A stretch of 6,460 bases of DNA from DASUME01 sp038257655 (lineage in GTDB: Bacteria; Myxococcota_A; Polyangia; Polyangiales; DASUME01), in the NCBI GenBank assembly GCA_038257655.1, contig JBBSJC010000473.1, positions 1 to 6,460 on the forward strand, in the 5' to 3' direction. Positions 6,129 to 6,460 of this stretch are shown piece by piece. A model generated the notes under the pieces. That model ran no database searches. It worked only from the letters and a program-made list of their open reading frames with translations, and was not told the origin of the DNA. Both the position numbers and the translations under genes were made by a program. Position 1 is the first letter of the stretch; each line of letters starts with the position of its first letter.

Positions 6129-6460
6129 ATGGCATCTCCCGTAATCGAGCTCTTTCCCGGCGCGGAAGACAATCCGTTTGCAGCCATGATGGTGCAGCTC
6201 CTGCAGCAGAATCTGATCGACCACGCAGGCAAGCTCGCTGACTTTCAGACGATGCGCGGTCGGGTCGCGCTGGTCGCCGAAGACATTGACTCTGCGGTGA
6301 CCTTACGCTTTGATCACGGCCGGCTGAGCGTGCACCGGGGTGTGCATGGCATCCCGGATCTGGTGTTGCGCGGTACGAGCGATGCCCTTGTGGACCTATC
6401 ACGCATGCCGCCCGATCCGCGCTTTGGCTTTTTGCCAGACTTACGCTCGCAGGCGACGCA
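6129..6460 (+). CDS. Hypothetical SCP2-like protein, 5' 110 codons (3' end beyond window)
   Basis: The frame is open from the ATG at 6129 to the right edge and the product is unfinished. The N-terminus holds a probable helix (NPFAAMMVQLLQQNLIDH, 15-32). It is followed by beta-strand-like segments RVALVAEDIDSAVTLRF (45-61), GRLSVHRGVHGIPDLVLRG (64-82) and DALVDLSRMP (85-94). Alternating hydrophobic strands, with a 'G-x-P-D-(L/V)-x-(L/V)-(R/K)-G' turn before a short helix, resemble the sheet of SCP2-type domains, but this is weaker than for the upstream gene and no family is recognised with certainty. An AGG ends five bases before the ATG, inside the last codons of the upstream gene, which fits translational coupling. 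Function is unknown; a lipid-binding partner or paralogue of the upstream protein is the most natural guess. The GC-rich codon use matches its neighbours. Confidence 0.65.
   Translation, partial: MASPVIELFPGAEDNPFAAMMVQLLQQNLIDHAGKLADFQTMRGRVALVAEDIDSAVTLRFDHGRLSVHRGVHGIPDLVLRGTSDALVDLSRMPPDPRFGFLPDLRSQAT

Noticed and set aside
1..6460. Mobile elements, CRISPR arrays, RNA genes, prophage or defence genes
   Set aside because: Nothing of this kind was seen. Nearly all bases lie in conserved metabolic genes on consistent strands, and no direct or spaced repeats were noticed.

Overview
This is a gene-dense, GC-rich bacterial window of conserved housekeeping genes. Six genes lie head-to-tail on the minus strand. 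Two small genes diverge from them on the plus strand at the right end. No tRNA, rRNA, insertion sequence, CRISPR array, phage gene or long repeat was seen, and no gap between genes exceeds about 55 bases.

In transcription order (right to left) the minus-strand set is: pgeF (YfiH/LACC1-family multicopper-type protein), accD (acetyl-CoA carboxylase carboxyltransferase beta subunit), folC (dihydrofolate/folylpolyglutamate synthase), hemD (uroporphyrinogen-III synthase), hemE (uroporphyrinogen decarboxylase) and hemH (ferrochelatase, cut by the left window edge after 240 codons). accD/folC and hemE/hemH overlap at stop/start (TTGA and ATGA). hemD/hemE are 11 bases apart, folC/hemD 47 bases and pgeF/accD 54 bases. 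No terminator-like hairpin separates any pair, so a single transcript, possibly with internal promoters, is the simplest reading. It would link the committed step of fatty acid synthesis, folate polyglutamylation and three steps of tetrapyrrole synthesis. HemD closes hydroxymethylbilane to uroporphyrinogen III, HemE makes coproporphyrinogen III, and HemH inserts iron at a later stage. The coproporphyrinogen oxidase and protoporphyrinogen/coproporphyrinogen oxidase steps are not in the window and may lie just off its left end.

The plus-strand pair starts 43 bases from pgeF. The first gene encodes a complete 141-residue protein with SCP2 (sterol carrier protein 2)-like features. One base after its stop begins a second gene whose first 110 codons also resemble an SCP2-type beta sheet; it runs off the right edge. 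Their roles are unknown.

The organism cannot be fixed from this window. High GC, Gram-negative-style accD-folC adjacency, and a haem cluster with a Bacillus/actinobacterial-looking ferrochelatase beside hemE fit Myxococcota or another deltaproteobacteria-like or deep-branching phylum better than Enterobacteria or Firmicutes. This is an inference with low to moderate confidence. I found no clear novel system. The best leads are the tandem SCP2-like pair, the mixed-pathway operon and the ferrochelatase subtype.
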